A stretch of DNA of 64,000 nucleotides from Porphyromonas uenonis DSM 23387 = JCM 13868 (GTDB lineage: Bacteria; Bacteroidota; Bacteroidia; Bacteroidales; Porphyromonadaceae): assembly GCF_000482365.1 (NCBI RefSeq), contig NZ_AXVC01000022.1:1-64000 (forward strand), read 5' to 3'. A program made the translations under genes and the position numbers. Shown piece by piece: positions 1 through 9,530 of the stretch (positions are counted from its first letter, which is position 1; the number at the start of each line of letters is the position of its first letter). The notes beneath the pieces are model-generated. The model had not been told where the DNA came from. It did not search any database and saw nothing but the letters and a program-made list of their open reading frames with translations.

Positions 1-113
1 TAGGGGATATCCCTTTCGTCCTCGGTTACTTTTTTCTGGTTTCATTGCTGTTGGGGTTGGCTCTCCCAACTGTGTACTATTTCAGGAGAGGACATTATTG
101 GGCAAATTTCTAG
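1..113 (+). CDS. C-terminal end of a membrane protein (5' end outside window), possibly CorA-like
   Basis: The frame beginning at base 3 is open from the window edge to a TAG at 111-113. It encodes about 36 residues: a hydrophobic stretch of roughly 20 residues, then YFRRGHYWANF. A final membrane helix followed by a short basic/aromatic tail resembles the end of CorA-type magnesium channels, but too little is visible to assign the family. The stop codon lies inside an interspersed repeat (106-151), so the repeat may define this C-terminus. Confidence 0.4.
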   Translation, partial: GDIPFVLGYFFLVSLLLGLALPTVYYFRRGHYWANF

Positions 114-151
114 GTAGGAAATGAAACAAGCTCATTTTTGTCATGCGTCAG
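106..151 (+). repeat. Interspersed 45-49-bp repeat, copy A
   Basis: This is one of three copies in the window; the others are at 11820-11868 (reverse) and 55074-55122. The shared pattern is TTCCTAGGTAGGAA, then ATGARACRAGCTCATTTTT, then RTSATGCGTCAG. Each copy has a near-palindrome (TTCCTA/TAGGAA) and a small hairpin ATGA...TCAT followed by a T run. Here it could terminate the upstream gene. Confidence 0.75.
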
Positions 152-265
152 CCCGTATTTCTCACTTCAGAATGCGATTTGGCGCGTAGCTCGCCCTGCT
201 CCGGACTCCCCCTCCTCTCCTAGGAGGTCAGAAGGGGGAGAGTTGGTGGGGTCAAAATATTGTTG
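152..265. other. Non-coding gap upstream of tRNA-Val with a GC-rich hairpin
   Basis: No gene is visible. CTCCCCCT (206-213) and AGGGGGAG (233-240) are perfectly complementary around a loop that itself holds CCTCCT/AGGAGG, so two alternative folds are possible. No T run follows, so it is not a standard terminator. Confidence 0.4.
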
Positions 266-273
266 TATCTTTG
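266..273 (+). promoter_or_regulatory. Promoter -7 box for tRNA-Val
   Basis: TATCTTTG matches the Bacteroidota -7 consensus TAnnTTTG and lies 64 bases before the tRNA. No convincing -33 TTTG box was seen. Confidence 0.5.
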
Positions 274-337
274 TCCCACCAAATAGAGACGTGGTCACGA
301 CATAGGTGGCTTTTCTAATTGGTGTACTCAGAGTATC

Positions 338-412
338 GAGTCTTTAGCTCAGCTGGTTTAGAGCATCACCTTGACAGGGTGGGGGTCGGCGGTTCGAATC
401 CGCCAAGACTCA
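338..412 (+). tRNA. tRNA-Val (anticodon GAC)
   Basis: Full cloverleaf: acceptor stem GAGTCTT pairs with AAGACTC, D-arm GCTC/GAGC, anticodon arm TCACC-TTGACAG-GGTGG giving anticodon GAC (valine GTC codon), variable region GGGTC, T-arm GGCGG-TTCGAAT-CCGCC and discriminator A. CCA is not encoded. It stands alone between its own promoter and a terminator. Confidence 0.95.
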
Positions 413-468
413 CTTAAGTTGTTAATGTTGTACGATTAATGAGTTGTTGTACGATTGTTACATTGTTG

Positions 469-504
469 GGAGACTGTCGCTGGTAGCGATGGTCTCTTTT
501 TTTA
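469..504 (+). terminator. Rho-independent terminator of tRNA-Val
   Basis: GAGAC-TG-TCGCT pairs with AGCGA-TG-GTCTC around loop GGT, followed directly by a run of T residues (497-503). Confidence 0.85.
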
Positions 505-578
505 TTGCCAGTGGGCAAAGGCGATGTTAATAGGTAGTGAACTTGCGAGCAGAGGCGTGTGCCCTCATAAGAATTCTA

Positions 579-586
579 TATCTTTG
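579..586 (+). promoter_or_regulatory. Promoter -7 box of the TonB receptor/nuclease locus
   Basis: TATCTTTG matches TAnnTTTG and lies 67 bases before the ATG at 654. It is the only good -7 match in front of this same-strand gene group. Confidence 0.55.
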
Positions 587-653
587 CAAAGTAGGGGTGG
601 ATGTATCTAATCTGCCTCGTATAGCAAATGTCGAAACACAATAGAGATAGCAA

Positions 654-3404
654 ATGCGACGAATAGTACAGATTCTATGCTTGGCGCTGATAGCGCTCTA
701 CGGAGCTCAGGCACAGCAGATAGACAAAGTGCGAGGAGCCGTCTACGAGGAGCAGACGGGGACTCCCATACCCGCGGTCGATGTGACTTGGACCGCTGAG
801 GGGCTTACCTCGCAGGTCCGAACAGATGCCTCGGGCGCTTATACCATATCTTATAATGGCACGGGAAGACTCACGGTCATATTCAATAAATCGGGCTACC
901 GTGCTGAGGTGCTCGAGCTGGAGTGGCCTCGTGAGGCTAACCGGCTGGAGCGTGTCTCGCTCACACCGACGCTGACGGCTGCTGACATGGCAGACCTCTC
1001 GAAGACGGACTTCGTGATGAGCGATGATGGCGTGACGGCTGGAGATATTTCTCCGCTTCTGACCGCTTCGAGAGATCCCTATACCAATAAGGCGGGTTTC
1101 CAGTTTAGCCCGATGCGCTTTAGGGTGCGCGGGTACGATTCATATTACCAGTCTCAGTACCTCAACGGTATGCAGATGAACAATATGAACAATGGCTACT
1201 CCTCTTACTCGCTATGGAATGGCCTAAACAATGTGGTTCGTGTGCAAAACAATGAGGACGGTCTGCAGCCAATCGACTACTCTTTCGGTAATATCGGCGG
1301 AACGATGAATATCCTGACGCGTGCCTCGGGCTATCGTCCTGGTACGACGCTCACCTTCTCAGGGAGCAACCGCACCTACAACTACCGCACGATGATAACG
1401 CACGCCACGGGTGTGATGCCTGAGGGATGGGCGATCACGGCGAGTGCCTCCCGTCGCTGGGGCAATCAGTCTTATGTGCAGGGACAGTTTTACGATGCGT
1501 GGGGTTACTTCCTCTCTCTAGAGAAGCAGTTCACCCCGCAGCACGCTTTGGGCTTGGTCGTCCTAGCAGCTCCCACGGAGCGTGGTGTTGCTTCAGGTAC
1601 GACGCAGGAGGTGTATGACCTGGTCGGATCAAACTTCTTTAACCCGAACGTGGGCTTCCAGGGCGGCAAACTGCGCAATGCACGTGTCCGCTCTAATCAT
1701 GAGCCGATCATACAGCTGCATCACTACTGGCAGATTAATGAGAAGAACAAACTGACGACGGGTGTAGGCTACCGCTTCGGCTGGAATGCTTACTCAGCTC
1801 TTAACTGGGGCAATGGTCCTGACCCACGTCCTGACTACTACCGCAACTTGCCTAGCTACTACGGCTATATGAGCCAGACGCAGGATCCAGATATGGCGGC
1901 TTACTACGAGGAGCTTTGGCACTCGGACTGCAACATGCGCTACATTAACTGGGATCGCCTATACAATATTAATAGGAATAACTATCAAGTTCTCTTCGAT
2001 GAGCAGGGCCGTCAGATCGCTGAGGGTAATCGAAGCATCTACGTCGTGGAGGATAGACGCTCAGACCAGCGTCAGTTTAACTTCGCCACCACTTGGAATG
2101 CACTCATCAACAAGCATCTCCGCTTTGACCTAGGAGCTAACTACCGCCTCAACCGCACGGCAAGCTTTAACGTTATCGCCGACCTCCTCGGTGGAGACTA
2201 CTGGCTAGACATCGACAAGTACTCCGAGCGAGACTTCGCTCAGGATCCATCTAAGTCTCAGGTAGATCTCGATCATCCGAACAGAGTGGTCGGGGTAGGG
2301 GACAAGTATGGCCACAACTACCTAGCGCACATACAGGAGGCCGAGCTCTGGGGCAACCTGTGGGGACAGTCTCGTCATGTGGACGGCTACTTAGCTTTTA
2401 CCGCTGGCTGGACAGGTATGCACCGCGAGGGATTGCAGCGTAGAGGGCTTTTCCCCGATGACTCTTTCGGAGACTCGAAGCATCTAAACTTCCTCAACTA
2501 TGGTGTCAAGGGAGGTATCACCTACAAGATTACGGGTCGTCACTACCTCGTGGCAAATGCCTCCTGGACGCAGCGTGCGCCTTACTTCGCAGATATCTTC
2601 GTGTCGCCTCGTACACGCAATCAGTATGTGACGGATCCGCGTCCTGAGCGTGTCCTTGCAGGTGATGTGAGTTACGTGCTACGTTCGCCTTTTGTCAAGG
2701 GGCGTATCACTGGCTTCTACACGCACTTCTACGACAAGACGGACAATATGAGCTTCTATGATGACGGCTACAGAGCTTTCTCTAACTACGTCTTGACAAA
2801 TATCGAGTCAACGCACATGGGTGTCGAGGCTGGTATGGAGTTCAAGATCACGCCAGCTCTGACTGCCATCGCTGTGGTGAGCTACGGACAGTATCGCTAT
2901 GCCAACAATCCTGACTACGTCCAGACGGTCGACAATAGTCAGAAGCTCCTAGAGCAGGATCGCGTTTACTGGAAGGGCTTCCACGTGCCAGGTACACCAC
3001 AGACGGCTGCGAACCTGAGCGTCTCGTATCAGTTCCCCTTCTACATGTGGGCGGGACTTGATCTCAACTACTTCGGACGTAGCTTCATCAGCTTGAACCC
3101 GATCCGTCGCACGGACAAGGCTCGTGCTAGTCTTGACTACGACTACGTTCGTCAGGAAGTCTTCCCAGGTGGCTTCACGCTTGATGCCAACGTGGGCTAC
3201 TCGTGGCGCATCAAGTCGGGCGTCTACCTACGCCTCAACCTCTCGGCCTCTAACCTGCTCAACTCGAAGAACCTCCGTAGCGGTGGTTACGAGCAGCTCC
3301 GTGTCCGCTACACCAAGGAAGGCAAGATGATGAGACCTTTCGATAGTCGCTACTTCTATATGTACGGCACGACCTTCTTCTTCAACGCTGCACTACAGTT
3401 CTAA
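654..3404 (+). CDS. TonB-dependent outer-membrane receptor with N-terminal carboxypeptidase-regulatory-like domain
   Basis: 916 residues. A signal peptide ends near residue 20 (AQA). A CarboxypepD_reg-like beta sandwich follows (about 22-105, with the typical VRGAVYEEQTGTPIPAV start), then a plug domain (about 115-230) and a long beta barrel rich in aromatic/Gly/Asn repeats, ending in the terminal aromatic residue (AALQF) expected of outer-membrane barrels. The family uses TonB-ExbBD energy to import large or scarce substrates. No SusD partner is encoded beside it. Instead it is followed by two DUF5689 lipoproteins (gaps of 14 and 55 bases) and a nuclease lipoprotein. The substrate is unknown from sequence; the neighbours suggest nucleic-acid fragments or nucleotides, which is inference. 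Confidence 0.85.
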   Translation: MRRIVQILCLALIALYGAQAQQIDKVRGAVYEEQTGTPIPAVDVTWTAEGLTSQVRTDASGAYTISYNGTGRLTVIFNKSGYRAEVLELEWPREANRLERVSLTPTLTAADMADLSKTDFVMSDDGVTAGDISPLLTASRDPYTNKAGFQFSPMRFRVRGYDSYYQSQYLNGMQMNNMNNGYSSYSLWNGLNNVVRVQNNEDGLQPIDYSFGNIGGTMNILTRASGYRPGTTLTFSGSNRTYNYRTMITHATGVMPEGWAITASASRRWGNQSYVQGQFYDAWGYFLSLEKQFTPQHALGLVVLAAPTERGVASGTTQEVYDLVGSNFFNPNVGFQGGKLRNARVRSNHEPIIQLHHYWQINEKNKLTTGVGYRFGWNAYSALNWGNGPDPRPDYYRNLPSYYGYMSQTQDPDMAAYYEELWHSDCNMRYINWDRLYNINRNNYQVLFDEQGRQIAEGNRSIYVVEDRRSDQRQFNFATTWNALINKHLRFDLGANYRLNRTASFNVIADLLGGDYWLDIDKYSERDFAQDPSKSQVDLDHPNRVVGVGDKYGHNYLAHIQEAELWGNLWGQSRHVDGYLAFTAGWTGMHREGLQRRGLFPDDSFGDSKHLNFLNYGVKGGITYKITGRHYLVANASWTQRAPYFADIFVSPRTRNQYVTDPRPERVLAGDVSYVLRSPFVKGRITGFYTHFYDKTDNMSFYDDGYRAFSNYVLTNIESTHMGVEAGMEFKITPALTAIAVVSYGQYRYANNPDYVQTVDNSQKLLEQDRVYWKGFHVPGTPQTAANLSVSYQFPFYMWAGLDLNYFGRSFISLNPIRRTDKARASLDYDYVRQEVFPGGFTLDANVGYSWRIKSGVYLRLNLSASNLLNSKNLRSGGYEQLRVRYTKEGKMMRPFDSRYFYMYGTTFFFNAALQF

Positions 3405-3418
3405 CCCCCTTAAAACGG

Positions 3419-4246
3419 ATGAATAGTATGACACATATATATAATAGACTCATCGTAGTGGTCGGCATGCTCGCCTTGCTGACGAGCTGTCAGTACAACA
3501 AGATTGACCCGCCACAGGAGCGAACGCCACGCCCTCTCTGGGAGCGTACGATGACGATCCAAGAGCTCAAAGCGCTCTACCAGTCGAAGCCCGTACGGGT
3601 CGTACCCGATGCGGTGATCGTCGGTCAAGTCATCTCGGACGATAGCGAGGGCAATATCTACAAGTCCATCTATCTACAGGACGAGACGGGCGGTATCGAG
3701 TTCAAGGCGGGTCTGGTCAACTCCAACCTCCTCTACAAGCGTGGCTCTAAGATAGCCATCCGCTGTCACGGGCTAACGCTCGGCAAGTATGGCGGAGTCG
3801 TCACACTGGGCAAGAGCTCTACGGAACCAAAGTACGAGAATGCTTATCTCCCCGAGCAGATGACGCCTAGCTTGGTGCGCTGTGACAATAGTCGCCAGCC
3901 ACTCGTCTACCGCACACTCACTATCCCGACGCTTTCTCCTGAGTATACCAATACGCTGATACGTCTTGAGGGTGTACAGTTCGTCGATAGCGAGCTAGGC
4001 CAGACTTATGCCGATGCGGACAATAAGACAAGCGTCCCCGCTGTGGAGCGTCAGATCGAAGACCAGCAGGGCAACCGTGTCGTGCTACGCTCGAGTAGCT
4101 ACGCGCTCTTTGCTGGTAGGCAGATCCCTCAGGGCTCTGGCAATATTACCGCCATCCTCGGTTACTTCAATGGGAAGCCTCAGCTCCTCATTAGCCTAGA
4201 GAGTGACATTAACTTCACCAGTCCACGATTTCAAACGACCAAGTAA
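3419..4246 (+). CDS. DUF5689-domain surface lipoprotein
   Basis: 275 residues. A lipoprotein signal with lipobox LLTSC places the lipidated Cys at residue 24 (an alternative start at Met4 gives Cys21). The rest is one DUF5689 domain (about 45-260), recognised by TIQELKALYQ, the VIVGQVISDD strand, LQDETGGIEF and LGKYGGVVTLG. This Bacteroidota domain looks like an OB fold and occurs with nucleases and choice-of-anchor domains. It begins 14 bases after the TonB receptor stop, so the two are very probably co-transcribed. I infer it is an outer-membrane partner of that receptor that binds substrate; the ligand is unknown. Confidence 0.75.
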   Translation: MNSMTHIYNRLIVVVGMLALLTSCQYNKIDPPQERTPRPLWERTMTIQELKALYQSKPVRVVPDAVIVGQVISDDSEGNIYKSIYLQDETGGIEFKAGLVNSNLLYKRGSKIAIRCHGLTLGKYGGVVTLGKSSTEPKYENAYLPEQMTPSLVRCDNSRQPLVYRTLTIPTLSPEYTNTLIRLEGVQFVDSELGQTYADADNKTSVPAVERQIEDQQGNRVVLRSSSYALFAGRQIPQGSGNITAILGYFNGKPQLLISLESDINFTSPRFQTTK

Positions 4247-4301
4247 CGGAGGCTCCACGGAGCTTCGCTCAAGAATTTAAGAAACAGAGTTAGATCCAGA
4301 T

Positions 4302-5945
4302 ATGAAGACACTCAATAAACTTGCGACGAGACGACTACTCCTCGCTATCCTCACCATCGCTCCTCTGCTCGCTGTGACCAGCTGTAAGGATGAGATGGAC
4401 TATTATGAGAAGCCCTATGTGACGCTCTCACCAAACTTCACCGACAACACGATCCCCTTCAAGCAGGATGGTGGTACGCAGCAGCTAACCATCGAGACCA
4501 ATAGACGCTTTTCGATCACCTTCGGCGAGGGTGCCGAGTGGGTTTCGGCGACTCCTATGGAGGCGACCGAGGGGACGCACCAGATCACCATCACGACACT
4601 CCCTAATAGAGGCGAAGATGCTCGCGAAGCTCAGATGATCATCAAGACCTCTACGACACAGCACGTCTATCTCATCATGCAGCTCGGCAGTACCGGCAAG
4701 GGAATCACCTACACCTCGCTCGCTGAGATCGCTAAGCTAGGTGAGGGGCTAGACAGAGATGGCAAGACCATCGACCAAGACCTCTGCATTCGCGCTACGG
4801 TCACGACTCATGCCGAGACGAAGCAGTTCCCCTTTGCAGGCTTCCACTACATACAGGACGCTGAGGGCAATGCGCTCGTCCTGACGGTGCCCAAGGGCGA
4901 AGACGCCTTGCAGTTTGGCGATGAGGTAACCGCTAAGCTCAAGGGCGCTAAGATCTCTAACTTCAACGGAACCATACAGCTACAGGTCTCACACGCACAG
5001 ATGTCTATCGTGCCCAACAAGCCGATTGAGCCGATCGAGACAACGCTCGCTGAGATCATCGCTGGCAAGCACCCGAACCAGTATGTCCGTGTCAAGGATG
5101 TCCAGTTTGTCAAGCCAGACGTACCTTTCTTTGACCCAGCTAGCACCTACTCCTCAACACGTCATGAAGTCGTTGATAAGAGTGGTAAGAAGACCAATCT
5201 AGAGGTGTGGAAGACAGCCACCTTCCGTGATGAGAAGGTACCCTCTGGTAGCGGTAGCATCACGGCTGTTGTGACGGTTAATAAGACCTTCTTCAACCTG
5301 CGCCCCACGCTGCGTAGCGACATCAAGCTGGACCAGCCACGCTTCGACGTGGGTGGTGGCAATCAGCCTAATCCGAATCCTGATCCAAACCCGAACCCGA
5401 ATCCGAATCCTAACCCGCAGGGAAACATCTATGGTGTCGATCTCTCGCAGACGGCTCGTACGATACCCTTTGCAGACGACTTCTCTAAGGGAGGTAAGGA
5501 TTACGATCCCTTTACGCTACCTGGTTGGCTCAACAAAGCTTTAAAGGGTGGACGTGACTTCCAAAAGAGATCCCATGAAGGTGTGCACTATGCGCAGGCA
5601 AGTGCCTTTAAGTCTACTGATTCGGAGAATAAGTGTGTCCTCGTCACGCCACGCCTACAGATGAAGGCCGGCAGTAGCTACACGGTCGACTTGACTTATA
5701 GCACTGGCCACACCAATGGTGCTACGCTTACCATCCAGCAGCTAGACAAGGACGGCAAGCTGGTGAAGACACTCGAGGTGATCAATGACCAGAGCAGTCC
5801 TAGCGGTTTCGGCAACCAGCACTATAAGAAGAGTTACACGATCACAGGCTCTGCCGATGCTGGCTACATAGCTCTTCTCTACGAGGCTTCGCAGAAGCCT
5901 CTTCACACCACCACTTACCAAGTGGAGGCACTCACGGTCAAGTAG
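4302..5945 (+). CDS. Lipoprotein: BACON + DUF5689 + choice-of-anchor-J-like module
   Basis: 547 residues. Lipobox AVTSC puts the lipidated Cys at residue 28. A BACON-like Ig-fold domain follows (about 38-128, with EWVSATPMEATEG and the closing IKTS...IMQLG), then a DUF5689 domain (about 135-350), an Asn-Pro repeat linker (about 355-375) and a 174-residue C-terminal module resembling choice-of-anchor J/cleaved adhesin domains (DDF..GG...LPGWLN). This last module is about 82% identical by hand alignment to the C-terminus of the lipoprotein at 19982-21442, whose N-terminal part is unrelated. The protein probably binds ligand at the surface with the TonB receptor upstream. Its 3' end is followed by a 10-bp inverted repeat. 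Confidence 0.75.
   Translation: MKTLNKLATRRLLLAILTIAPLLAVTSCKDEMDYYEKPYVTLSPNFTDNTIPFKQDGGTQQLTIETNRRFSITFGEGAEWVSATPMEATEGTHQITITTLPNRGEDAREAQMIIKTSTTQHVYLIMQLGSTGKGITYTSLAEIAKLGEGLDRDGKTIDQDLCIRATVTTHAETKQFPFAGFHYIQDAEGNALVLTVPKGEDALQFGDEVTAKLKGAKISNFNGTIQLQVSHAQMSIVPNKPIEPIETTLAEIIAGKHPNQYVRVKDVQFVKPDVPFFDPASTYSSTRHEVVDKSGKKTNLEVWKTATFRDEKVPSGSGSITAVVTVNKTFFNLRPTLRSDIKLDQPRFDVGGGNQPNPNPDPNPNPNPNPNPQGNIYGVDLSQTARTIPFADDFSKGGKDYDPFTLPGWLNKALKGGRDFQKRSHEGVHYAQASAFKSTDSENKCVLVTPRLQMKAGSSYTVDLTYSTGHTNGATLTIQQLDKDGKLVKTLEVINDQSSPSGFGNQHYKKSYTITGSADAGYIALLYEASQKPLHTTTYQVEALTVK
5367..5417 (+). repeat. In-frame hexanucleotide repeat encoding an Asn-Pro linker
   Basis: Imperfect tandem hexamers of the form AAYCCN (AATCCG, AACCCG, AATCCT, with a GATCCA variant) encode alternating Asn-Pro between the DUF5689 and C-terminal modules. 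Because the unit is 6 bp, gain or loss of copies would keep the frame and change only linker length. Confidence 0.7.
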
Positions 5946-5974
5946 CCTTTCCTAGAACTATCTCAACCAAGCGG

Positions 5975-6046
5975 AGCCTCTGAGCTTAACCTTGAGAGCC
6001 AGTCCCCCGAGCGGGTAGGTCTCTCCGAAGGGTAGTCTCAGAGGCT
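5975..6046 (+). terminator. Long-loop inverted repeat, possible attenuator
   Basis: AGCCTCTGAG (5975-5984) and CTCAGAGGCT (6037-6046) are perfect complements separated by 52 bases and followed by TCGCCTTTTG. The loop is long and the T run short, so this may be a weak terminator or attenuator rather than a full stop before the nuclease gene. Confidence 0.35.
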
Positions 6047-6080
6047 TCGCCTTTTGTTATCCCCTTTACTCCAAAGAGCT

Positions 6081-7259
6081 ATGTCCTCACTCCTATATAA
6101 ACGCTCATGCCGCCAGATGCTCCTACTCGTAGGCTGGGTGGCACTCCTACTCGTTGGTTGTAAGCCGCAAGGCACGTCACAGCCCGAGCTACCCACAGAG
6201 CTAGCCCTCTACGATCGTACAGGCGCCTCCGCGCGGGTCGTTAACCCCGAGCCATTAGACTTCTTCGTCACGGTCGAGGCTCCGACTCGCTGGACACTCA
6301 CCGCATCGCCCGAGACGTGGCTCTCCGTATCCCCCAGCGAGGGCCATGCGGGCAAGCAGGAGGTCATCGTGTCGATCTCTGCCAATGAGGGGGGAGAGCG
6401 CAAAGCTCAGCTGACACTCTCAGCCAATGGCAAAAGCGTCTCCTACGCCATCACCCAGCAACAAGCAGCTGGGCATACGGGTGGCAGTGGCGAGTATGGC
6501 AGCGAAACGATCCTGGGCGACGTCTCTCTCCTAGAGGCTCCCAAGCTCTCGGGTCGTAGCTCCGCTTACTATATCACTCATCGAGTAGAGCAGGGACAGC
6601 GTGTCAACTTCTCCGTGGAGTACGACGTCGTCTACCACCATCCTATCTGGGTCTGTTATAGTGCCGATGACTACACCTGTCAGCGACACACCGGGCGTAG
6701 CGATGACGCTTGGCGCTGGGACCCCTTTGTGCCGAGTCAGTACGAAGTCACGCAGAGCGCTTTCAGAGGGTATGACCGCGGACATATTGTCGCCTCGGCC
6801 GATCGTCTTTACTCCAAGGAGGCAAACGAGCAGACCTTTTACTATACCAATATGAGTCCGCAGCGACGCAATCTCAATATAGGTGTGTGGCTACAGCTCG
6901 AGCAACTGGTGCAGAAGTGGGCGGGCAATAGTCGTTTGCGTGACAAGCTTTATGTGGTCAAGGGGGGTACCCTCCGAGAGGGCGAGACCCTTGGCGTCAC
7001 CGTGGGCGGCATCACCGTGCCACGCTACTACTGGATGGCTATCCTGGCGCAGCGGGGCGACCACTATCAGGCGATCGCCTTCTGGGTGGAGCACACCCGT
7101 CCAGCTAAGGTCGACCGTCCGCGCACGGTCGCTATCTCTATCGACAAGCTAGAGAAGCGCACCGGCCTAGACTTCTTCTACAACCTCCCCGACAATATCG
7201 AGACCCGTGTCGAGGCAGCGCATCCCACGGACGACCTCTCCCTCTGGCCCGGCATCTAA
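6081..7259 (+). CDS. Lipoprotein DNA/RNA non-specific endonuclease (NUC1) with BACON domain
   Basis: 392 residues from the ATG at 6081; an upstream in-frame TTG at 6054 only adds a poor leader. Lipobox LLVGC puts the lipidated Cys at residue 27. A BACON-like domain (about 40-135, ending AITQQQ) precedes a NUC1-family beta-beta-alpha-metal nuclease domain (about 165-375). The catalytic signature DRGH is present (Asp232-His235), followed by the conserved Asn-containing stretch YYTNMSPQ...N. The family cuts DNA and RNA without sequence specificity using Mg2+. The lipid anchor implies a surface or periplasmic position. It is the last gene of the TonB/DUF5689 group, consistent with external nucleic-acid breakdown before uptake (inference). 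A second NUC1 lipoprotein lies at 18387-19961. Confidence 0.85.
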   Translation: MSSLLYKRSCRQMLLLVGWVALLLVGCKPQGTSQPELPTELALYDRTGASARVVNPEPLDFFVTVEAPTRWTLTASPETWLSVSPSEGHAGKQEVIVSISANEGGERKAQLTLSANGKSVSYAITQQQAAGHTGGSGEYGSETILGDVSLLEAPKLSGRSSAYYITHRVEQGQRVNFSVEYDVVYHHPIWVCYSADDYTCQRHTGRSDDAWRWDPFVPSQYEVTQSAFRGYDRGHIVASADRLYSKEANEQTFYYTNMSPQRRNLNIGVWLQLEQLVQKWAGNSRLRDKLYVVKGGTLREGETLGVTVGGITVPRYYWMAILAQRGDHYQAIAFWVEHTRPAKVDRPRTVAISIDKLEKRTGLDFFYNLPDNIETRVEAAHPTDDLSLWPGI

Positions 7260-7308
7260 ATGCGTAAATCTGTCACGATGCTTTTGTCAAGAGGAGTCTT
7301 CTTTCTTT

Positions 7309-7324
7309 TGGCACGTTATTTGCT
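7309..7324 (+). promoter_or_regulatory. Sigma-54 (-24/-12) promoter of groESL
   Basis: TGGCACGTTATTTGCT matches the sigma-54 consensus TGGCACG-N4-TTGCW at every conserved base. The invariant GG (7310-7311) and GC (7322-7323) are exactly ten bases apart. Transcription would start near 7334. No CIRCE operator was seen, and no TAnnTTTG box lies between here and groES. Confidence 0.7.
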
Positions 7325-7336
7325 TCTGTCTTAATG

Positions 7337-7361
7337 CGTGCCTCCCGCATGGAGGGGCACG
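7337..7361 (+). promoter_or_regulatory. 5'-leader hairpin of groESL mRNA
   Basis: GTGCCTCC-CGCAT-GGAGGGGCAC can pair with a two-base bulge. It would sit at the extreme 5' end of a transcript starting near 7334, where hairpins often stabilise mRNA. A regulatory role is inference. Confidence 0.4.
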
Positions 7362-7396
7362 GTAAGTGAGACATTAATATATAACCAAGATAAACT

Positions 7397-7666
7397 ATGA
7401 CAATCAAACCATTGGCAGACCGCGTGCTGATCAAGCCCGCTACTGCAGAGGAGAAGACACAAGGTGGTATCATCATCCCAGACTCCGCAAAGGAGAAGCC
7501 CCTCAAGGGCGAGGTACTCGCTGTGGGCAAGGGTACGAAGGATGAGGAGATGGTCCTTAAGGTCGGGGACAAGGTGCTATACGGCAAGTACGCTGGCACG
7601 GAGATAGAGATCGAGGGCGAGAAGCTCATGATCATGAAGCAGAGCGATGTGCTCGCTACGCTCTAG
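7397..7666 (+). CDS. groES: Co-chaperonin GroES
   Basis: 89 residues, the usual GroES length. It starts [13 protein letters not shown], has the mobile-loop region [18 protein letters not shown], and ends with the [17 protein letters not shown] beta strand segment. GroES forms the seven-subunit lid on GroEL for ATP-dependent folding in the cytoplasm. The gene is 51 bases upstream of groEL in the normal order, behind the sigma-54-type promoter at 7309. Confidence 0.97.
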   Translation: MTIKPLADRVLIKPATAEEKTQGGIIIPDSAKEKPLKGEVLAVGKGTKDEEMVLKVGDKVLYGKYAGTEIEIEGEKLMIMKQSDVLATL

Positions 7667-7705
7667 TCCACGCAGTCTTATCCTAATCAAGAATCAAGTA
7701 AATAG

Positions 7706-9352
<1,647 letters not shown>

Positions 9353-9378
9353 TCCCCCGCAAGCCGATTCACTAAGCT

Positions 9379-9431
9379 CTAGACGCTAAACGCTAGACAC
9401 TAGACGCTGTGCGCTAGCACTAGTCGTCTAG
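9379..9431 (+). repeat. Short CTAGACGCT-type direct repeats
   Basis: Several degenerate copies of CTAGACGCT/CTAGACACT/GCGCTAGCACTAG follow each other between groEL and its terminator. There is no gene and no clear function. Confidence 0.45.
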
Positions 9432-9442
9432 GAGCAACAAAT

Positions 9443-9493
9443 AAAGAGAAGAGTCCTATGTATCCATGTGATACGTAGGACTCTTCTCTTTTA
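9443..9493. terminator. Bidirectional terminator between groEL and yraN
   Basis: AAAGAGAAGAGTCCTATGTAT pairs with ATACGTAGGACTCTTCTCTTT with one mismatch around a seven-base loop. An A run precedes it and a T run follows it, so it can end transcripts from both converging genes. Confidence 0.9.
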
Positions 9494-9530
9494 TTGTCTA
9501 TACCCCGTAAGTCTTACCAGCGTCCCGCCG

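Noticed and set aside
6054-6080. TTG start giving a nine-residue longer nuclease lipoprotein
   Set aside because: The ATG at 6081 gives a standard lipoprotein signal, while the TTG lies just after the inverted repeat at 5975-6046.
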